Assembly: GCA_033807695.1 (NCBI GenBank)
Contig: CM066306.1
Span: forward strand, 806,001-870,000
Reading direction: 5' to 3'
Length of the DNA stretch: 64,000 nucleotides
From: Daedaleopsis sinensis
Lineage: Eukaryota; Basidiomycota; Agaricomycetes; Polyporales; Polyporaceae
How positions within the stretch are numbered: position 1 is the stretch's first letter; the number at the start of each line of letters is the position of its first letter. The position numbers and the translations under genes were made by a program. The notes beneath the pieces are model-generated. The model was not told the origin of the DNA. It saw nothing but the letters and a program-made list of their open reading frames with translations, and searched no databases. Shown piece after piece: positions 56,901-64,000 of this stretch.

Positions 56901-59900
56901 TCATGTAGGCGGCCACGAATGTGAGACCATGTCTGACGAGTAATGCCATGACGGCTGGAGATACGCAGACATGGCGCAACTCGCGCTCGCCCACGCATCG
57001 GTAATTATGCCGCTCCAGCCCGCGCGCTTGATGCTGTTGAAGACCGTGAAGATGGACCATGATGGGCATGTGGGTATCGGGTAGCTTGTGGTATCGGGGG
57101 TGAAGAGGTGGATGTAGAGCTCCGGGGAAAATGCGTCGTAGTACGTCGTCAGGAACATTCGTCTGGCTTGGGTAACGGAGTACCTGTCAAAGTCCGACGT
57201 TAGGGAATCTTCGGGCGTTTCAGTGCGCGGAAGAACGTACCGATACATAACAAACAATAGAAGGAGTTGTAGCAGGATGAAAGTCGTAATGGACCTCCAG
57301 TTGAAGAGGTTCCAGGTGATTTTCGTATCGGCACCGCCTATGCGCTGCGGGGAATTCAACGAATTTCAGCATGCTGCACCGAATCCCGGTGCTCTGGGAC
57401 CGCAAGAACGAGGCAACTCACCAGTAGTGTAGTCATTCCCAGCTTGTTGCGGAATTGTGCGTCATTACTCTTGCCCTTGAGCTCGCTGTCCGAGCCCTGT
57501 ACCATCTGCAACGACTGGGTGATCTTCGTTCGAGCAAGCTGCGCGGCGTCGCATTTCTCCTGTAATGCGACGTACATGCGCTCGTCAAAGGCATTGTCGC
57601 TCGACCTAAGAAAATACGGATCAGACAAGAGACGTTCAGGTGAGTGCGCTTGCCATACCTGTCGGCGTCGCTCAACTCCTCCCTCATAGACAATACTTGA
57701 CTCCGTATCCGGGACACCGCCTCCCCATGGGATAGCGGCCCTAGATTGAACGAGGAGGCTTCCTCCACCACAGATCCCTCCTCTATCTCACGCCCCATCG
57801 CGTCTACCATGCGCACTGCGCTCCGGCTCCGAGGAGTCGCTGTGGATGCAGCTCTGGCATCCTGACGCGGCGTTGACGTGAATGGTGCACGATCGAGAGG
57901 TGCTAATACGACATGTTTGCTGGGCGTTTCGACTGGCGCGGAGACAACCTCGGGCTCCGTCTGTTCCCTCCCGTACGCATCGAGCACTCGGATCCCTGGC
58001 GACTTCTTACGTATGCGATCTCGTAAGGATGGAGGTGTGGCGGGCGCCCCAACCGACGACGAGTCTGCCCGTGGGGAGCTTGATGTCTGAGAGGCATCAC
58101 CATTCTGAGGGGCCGACAAGGAGTCGGTGTTCTGGGGTTGCACCTCAGATTCCAAGCTAGCGTCAGGTGTTTGTTCGAAAGCACCCTCAGAGGCAGTCTC
58201 TGATTCGATATCAAAGCGGACCTTCAGAAGACTCCCGCGTCTCTTAGCCGATGTTGACGGTGCGGGTGTCGCGACCCACCCGCCAGGAGGTGCTGGGGTC
58301 TGCGGTGGCAGAGTGTTGGCTCGCGACAGTGTTGAAGGTGGAGTCGCAAGCCCGCTATCAGAGGAGGTCGTCGAATTGAAATCGGGGGGCGGGGCTGAAC
58401 TGGATCGCTCCACCACGTCTTTGATGTGTTGTCGGGCAGGCGCCGGAGTTGCCATCCAAGCGCCCGGGGGTCGAGGAGTCTTCATGGCAGTAAGATCACT
58501 CTGCAGGACATCCCGGCTATCTATCACTGGCGTGTGGTCTCCTTCGCCCTCGTCTTCAGATGACGGCGGTCCAGGCAGTTCGGGCATACCGCGTGGTGGG
58601 GGTGGTGTCTCGAACTGTGCCTTTGGCGTGAAGAATTGTGGTCGCTTAGGAGGTGTCTGCAGGCTGAACATTGGCTGAGATTCTGCATCGGGCGGTGTGA
58701 GAGGGGGTGACACGAGTGGTGATCCCGGTCGTGGCTGGATGTCCTGTTCCTGTGAGGTGCGCCCGTTGAGGAGACCGGTAGGTGGCTTTGACGTAGGTGT
58801 GGTGGTGATTTCGGGCTGTGGTGAAGGGATGGGTTTCTCAGTGGATGGGCCCGTGGATTTCTGAGGTACATCTTCGCTCGCTGATACACACATAATGAGC
58901 ATACTTCACGTCATCTGATAGGAGTGGCTTACCAGAAGAATATTCGTCAAGGCCGTCCACGATCGGCACAGGGGCAAGGTCATCAATGCTGCTGACCTCT
59001 ATGCGAGGCGGAATCGAGCCAACAGACTCCGTGAACTCAGTGATGCTCCGTCTATGACTTCTCTTCTTCTCGGACCCGTTGGACGCGGAAACGGTCGAGT
59101 CGTGCCCGTTCTTGCCAGGCGAACGAACTGGAATATGACTCGGAGTCTTCGAACCGGAAGGCAGGGACAAATGACTAGTACGACGGCGCAATGGTCTCTG
59201 TGGTGATTCTTCATCAAGCTCCAGTGGCGGGAGGGCGACTTTCGGAAACGACCAGCCAAAACGTGATTGATAGCCATTCTGAGGATGCTCAGGCTTTTCT
59301 GGCGGGAGTGGTCGTGGAACAGGGGATTTTGGTCGAGTGTGCGAAGAATCAAGTGAGGAACGCAGCATAGGAGACCGCGGTCGCGGTACTCGCTCACCGA
59401 CTGGGGACTTGCTCCGTGGGATCGAAGATGGAACACTGAGACTGTTGCCATGCGTGATACTATTTGTCCTACTCCGCGGGGTTGTTGTTTGCGCATACGC
59501 TGGGGAGCCAGTGGGCGAACCGGGCCGGGATCTAGGTAAGGGAGAGTGGGGTCGCCCATGATGCGAGATGCTCCATTCAGGGCGATGAGAGTTCCAATTG
59601 CGTTCCCGCAGATGTTCAATCTCGTGCTCAATCTCATGCTCGATGTCTATACCGGAAAGTGATCCGTTTGGAGAGGCCGGTCGAGAATGGGAGAGCGGAC
59701 TCAATGAGCCACGTCTATGAAGCGTTGTCGGAGATAAGAAGGACGCGGCAGAGTCTGGACGTGAAGGAGTACTTGTTGTCCGGACGCGCTCGCTCTTGTT
59801 AAGACTGAGGTTAGACGTCGAACGCTTGAGCTGTGGATTAGGTCGATTCCATAACCTTTCTCTCTCCTTGACACGCTCCTCGTCAAGTTCATGGACACGT

Positions 59901-61743
59901 TCCTTGTCTGCAAATCAGTGGTCAATGATCTGTCTGTTAAAAGTCCATCGCGGGCTTGCTTACATTCTGATCGCGACACGACAGAGCTCGCGCGCGATGA
60001 TGACCTCCCATCATCCGTGCTGGTAAGTGAAGCGGCGCTGCTTTTCCGACTCAGGCCGCGGATTGGGCTGGCGTGACCGTTGCCAGGGGATCCCCATGAG
60101 TGGCGATGAGTGAGATCATGCTTCCCTACTTGGGCGGCCGACTTGGAGATCTTTGGAACAGGAGAATTCCACCCGCGTTCGCGCTCGTGGATTTGCTCGC
60201 GTTTGGTCTCGCCTTGACGTTCATGATCTATATTAACGTCAGCCAAAACCCTTATGAAGGAAGTCGATTTTGAAGCTCACAATCTGCGCCTGATAGTGAT
60301 GAACTAGCCCTAGAGGCTGTGCGAGCAAGAATGTAAGACCCATCACTACCGAACATATAGCAACACGTACAAGACGTATCCAAATCCTCGCTTCCTCGAC
60401 GGACGACAGGGGGAAGGTTGTTGATCGAGTGTGACTTAGAATGTGAACTCCACGATAGCGGGCGAGCGGGTGAGGACCCGTGTGGTTGAGGCCGTGGAGT
60501 AGGTCCGGCGGAATGTTTCAGGGCTGGCGTGCTACTGTGTTTATGCCTCGGAACCGGCGCGCTCTCAAAGCTTTCCATGCCTTGCAGAGCATTCCGCATT
60601 TCTGAATCCTGGTCCAGTAGGTCTGCGCAAGTCAGCAAAACGTATGGCGGAGGCTCCGGCGAATTCAAACGTCGTGATACAATGCGCCCTCGTCGCACGG
60701 CGTAGCGACTCGTAAAGGCATGTTATGGACTTGCACCGCCCATCTACCGGCACCCAGCCCACCTATGCTACATGACATTGCAAAGCAACACTTACTCGAA
60801 TGCATATTCATATTCATGGACATTTGGAACGTCCGCATAGGTGTGCTTGTTGCGCGCGGTGGGGTTTCTGAGGGCGTATCCACAAGCCCCGCCGGAAACA
60901 TCGTAGTGTCGGTGCTAGAGTTCGGCGGAGGCATTGACATGTCCATAACCATCGCTACGAAGGGTCTTCAAACTTTGATCGATGCGTCGAGGACATGAGC
61001 ACGTACGTTCTTGGGGGAAAGAGGGCATAACGGATGTTGACTGGTTGAGACGTTGTCGAAGAGCATCGAACGCAGACGCCGCAGATGAACGCGAAGAAAG
61101 GTCCGAGTCCATATATCCTAACGTTTTGTCTAAGGTTGAGGAGGATAGCGTATGCGCCCTTGTACTCACTAGATTTGTCGCCTTCCTCATCGCTCAATGA
61201 GCGCCGCTTCGCCTTGTAGCTCGCCCGCTCCTCTTCCACGCGGGGAGTAGCCTCAACTTCGCTCGCGTCAATGCTGTTCCTCCTCGGCCGGCCGTTTTTC
61301 TGTGGCGTGTTGCCAGGTTCGCGCAGAGCATGTGAGAACAGCTCCTTCAAACTTTCGCGCGCGATGCGCGAGGTGGTCAGAGAATGTGGCGGTTCAAAGT
61401 CAGACTCTGGCTCAGAGCTGGAGGGAAGTACAAGAGGACGGGCGTGGGGCGTGGCACTGTTTGAGGAGTTGGGAACGCGAGAGAGAAGAGCGCGAAGACG
61501 CGCGGTTGGGTTGTCCGCAGGAAGAGATGGTGATGCTGGTGCTCGAGGAGATTGTCTATCCAAAACCGCTGAGGAAGACATACGCGGAGTCGACTCAGCA
61601 TCCTCGTCGTCGTCGTCGTCCGCGTGGAGAAGGTCAGGGTTGTGAGACGGGCCAGCGATGGGGGTCAGAGACTGATCCTTGTACTGAGGAGAATGCCTAG
61701 GCAAGCGTAGGCGGGGTATCGAGAGGGGTGGAGACGCGTCCAT
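56901..61743 (-). CDS. Large low-complexity protein with coiled coil and one C-terminal membrane segment
   Basis: Start MDASPPLSIPRLRLPRHSP at 61743 (first ATG; the longer frame to 61764 starts with GTG). Around a dozen exons, about 1,300 residues. The first thousand residues are Ser/Pro/Arg-rich and look disordered, with a short repeat EIEHEIEHEIEHLRER, many SPxxR sites and a PPPRGMPELPGPP stretch. Near the C-terminus comes a coiled coil (DERMYVALQEKCDAAQLART), then NWRSITTFILLQLLLLFVMY, one hydrophobic helix, then ARRMFLTTYYDAFSPELYIH and RAGWSGIITDAW. This tail layout suggests an integral protein of the ER or nuclear envelope with a large cytoplasmic or nucleoplasmic domain and many phosphosites. 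Family not recognised. It is divergent to the SCY1-like gene. Confidence 0.72.
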
Positions 61744-61961
61744 GTCGTGCCCGACGACGAGCACGGCGTCGTGGTGGACGGTGATGATGGTTTTGAGACA
61801 AGTTCAGACGTCGGTGGTGCCGTCGCCGCCGACCACGCGTTATTAGACGCCCGTCTATTGATCTCCGGTCGTTGTCCTCCGCGCCTGGGAGGTCCTTGCA
61901 ATTGTCTCTCTTCGTCCTCGTCCTCGTCTCATCGTTGCTGCGCGCGCGTTTCCATATCGAC
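61744..61961. promoter_or_regulatory. Short divergent promoter
   Basis: 218 bases between the ATG codons of the membrane-protein gene (-) and the SCY1-like gene (+). It ends in a pyrimidine-rich leader (TCTCTCTTCGTCCTCGTCC) before the SCY1 start. No clear TATA box. Confidence 0.55.
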
Positions 61962-64000
61962 ATGGATTATCTACGGACGCTGGGGTCGGCTGCTGTGTCT
62001 ACTCTCGTCCAGAAATCTGGTCTGAATCTGCCTTTCTCGCTTGGTCCCAAAGTAGCTTCCTTTGAAAATCGGACAATCTGGTCTCTGTACGAAGGAACGA
62101 AACGGGTGCGGAATGCTCGCTGGGATTGTCTGCGCTGTTGTCTTATATCTTGTATGCCTAGGATGATGGCTCTCCGGTGTCTGTCTTCGAATTCGACGCC
62201 AATACGCCAACGAAGAAGAATCTATTCCCGTTGGCGAAGAATGCGCTCCGCAAATTGCGTACCATCCGGCATCCGGATGTGCTGAAGTTTATGGAGGTTA
62301 TAGAGACCGATACGACCATCCATATCATGACTGAACGTGTACGGCCTCTGGGTCCCGCCATTACGGAGTGGCAGTCGAAGAGTGTGCAAGAACGGGAAGC
62401 GTGGCTTGTCTGGGGTCTTCATCGCATCTCAGTATGTATCCGGTTCCATCTTCAACCTGATCGTCGTTGACCTGTCACCTACAATCAGGTTGCCCTCGCA
62501 TTCTTGAATGAATCTGCAGCGTCTACCCACGGGAATGTGCGTGTGGATTCTGTCTTCATCTCAGCATCCGGAGAGTGGAAGCTTGGAGGATTTGATGTGC
62601 TGAGCAACCCGAAAGAAGACACTGCCGTCCTCTATGTGCGTTGTATGTACGATCGCCCGAAGTCTCTCAATAATCATACCTCGATTTCTACCAGACCATG
62701 GGTGGAATGGTGCCCGATGCGTCAACATACTCCTCGCCAGAAGTCAGGAAAGGAGGGTATTCGGCACTCAAAGAGTAGTCCATTCTGTCATGAGTTCGTA
62801 GGCAATTATTCTAATCTACTGATTAGGTTACCAACTTCGGCAGCTGATGCTTATGGGCTTGGTCTTCTCATTCACTTCGCCTTCAACCCCAACCAGACAC
62901 TGCCTGCAACAGCTCAGCCCCCACATTCGCCTCCGACGGCGGCTTCTCGTGGTGCCATCCCTACATCTATGTTTCTCGCATACAAGAAGCTCCTCAACCC
63001 AAACCCGAAAGCACGGCTGTCCCCTGCACACTTCCTAGAGCTTGGAATGTCGGAGACGGCGGGTGACGGATCTGGATTCTTCGCGAGCAATCGTCTTGTC
63101 AAGGTATGCGCAGGCTTAGATAACTTCAATCTTGCCAGCGAGGGGGAGAAGTCATCTCTCCTCAAGTATGTCTTCGGCTTCACTCCCGTCCTCACTATCT
63201 GTCTCTGACACACGCACAGGACCCTGAAGGAGTCAGCGACATCATTCCCCAGCGAGTTTGCTTCGTACAAGGTCCTCCCAGCACTCATTTCCGCTCTCGA
63301 ATTTGGCGGCGCATCCGCAGCCGCAATCGTGCCGTTGGTGTTGCAATTCGGCAAAGGCGTCCCACCTGAAAACTACTCCACGGTCATATTGACGCATCTG
63401 GTCAAGTTGTATGCAAGTCCAGATCGCGGGACGCGGATGGCACTGCTCGACCTTCTCCCAGAGTACGCCGACAAGCTTGACAAGAAAACAGTTTGCGACA
63501 AGATCTGGCCCAACTTAGTGTGTGCCCCATATACGCCGTCGTATGTGCGATTTCTCACCCGTCTTTCTCGACCTCAGCAAACCGGCTTCTCGGATACTGT
63601 AGCAGTCATCCGTGAGGCGACAGTCAAGTCCATCATCCTCATCTCGGACAAGGTCAGTCTCGCAATCGATCATGATAGTCCCAACATACAACCTCATATT
63701 CGCCGTCGTCTAGTTCAACGAGCGCATCATGAACAACGATCTTCTCCGACATCTTGCACGAATGCAAGCCGATTCGGAGGCCTCCATCCGCACGAACACC
63801 TGTATACTTATCGGTAGACTAGGACCGTCGCTCGGGTACAACACCAAGCGCAAGGTACTTGTGCCCGCTTTCGCGCGTGCACTCAAGGACCCGTTCGAGC
63901 ACGCACGAGTAGCAGGCTTGATGGCACTCATGGCTACTTTGGAGTGCTACGACATCGAGGATATCGCGTCTAAGGTCATTCCCAGCATGTCGTTTACGCT
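61962..64000 (+). CDS. SCY1-like pseudokinase (Scyl1/Cex1), 3' end outside window
   Basis: Start MDYLRTLGSAAVSTLVQKSG at 61962. Exons 61962-62105, 62162-62431, 62489 onward and more join in frame. The N-terminal half is a protein-kinase fold without catalytic residues: the HRD position reads STHGNVRVDSVF and the DFG position LGGFDVLS, as in the SCY1 family. The C-terminal half begins the HEAT repeats (EFASYKVLPALISALEFG, LLDLLPEYADKL, IREATVKSIILISDK, NTCILIGRLGPSLG). SCY1 proteins act in COPI-type Golgi traffic and in tRNA export. The window ends inside the HEAT region (VIPSMSFT). Confidence 0.93.

Overview
The window reads as nuclear DNA of a filamentous basidiomycete, probably an Agaricomycete of the polypore type. 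Genes on both strands are cut by many introns of about 50-80 bases with GT...AG ends, and the window carries fungal-specific genes (Dad2, Mmt-type CDF transporter, MED14) together with expanded cytochrome P450, short-chain dehydrogenase and metallo-beta-lactamase families. No bacterial-style operon, CRISPR array, rRNA or convincing tRNA was seen.

Layout. 0.1-3.1 kb: a divergent, intron-rich ribonucleotide reductase large-subunit paralogue (+), 5' end unresolved. 3.1-8 kb: mostly gene-free, with one hypothetical gene (4553-5356). 8-16 kb: an SDR (+) and two P450 genes (-). 17.4-26.6 kb: palmitoyl-protein thioesterase (-), M1 aminopeptidase (-), DASH subunit Dad2 (+) and a mitochondrial CDF metal transporter (+). 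26.9-35.3 kb: two paralogous Fe-ADH/maleylacetate-reductase-like genes (-), separated by a block holding a PPT1 pseudogene fragment and a third P450 (+). 36.5-40.2 kb: three tandem metallo-beta-lactamase-fold genes (+) with uninterrupted reading frames. 41.6-64 kb: a gene-dense conserved stretch with a FAM72-like protein (-), a coiled-coil protein (-), MED14 (-), a proline-rich protein (-), a large low-complexity protein with one transmembrane segment (-) and a SCY1-type pseudokinase (+, runs off the end).

The accessory part (8-40 kb) is the most interesting. An inverted segmental duplication of about 3.5 kb links P450-2 and its upstream DNA (13.5-17.0 kb) to P450-3 (29.7-33.2 kb), and a decayed piece of the neighbouring PPT1 gene came with the second copy. 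All three P450s are open when spliced and share an 11-base micro-exon in front of the heme-cysteine loop. Together the P450s, SDR, two Fe-ADHs and three lactonase-like hydrolases (nine enzyme genes, three families of them locally duplicated) look like a lineage-specific oxidative catabolic or detoxification neighbourhood interleaved with housekeeping genes. The joint function is inference.

All exon limits were derived by hand from reading frames, splice signals and family conservation. No alignment or database search was run.
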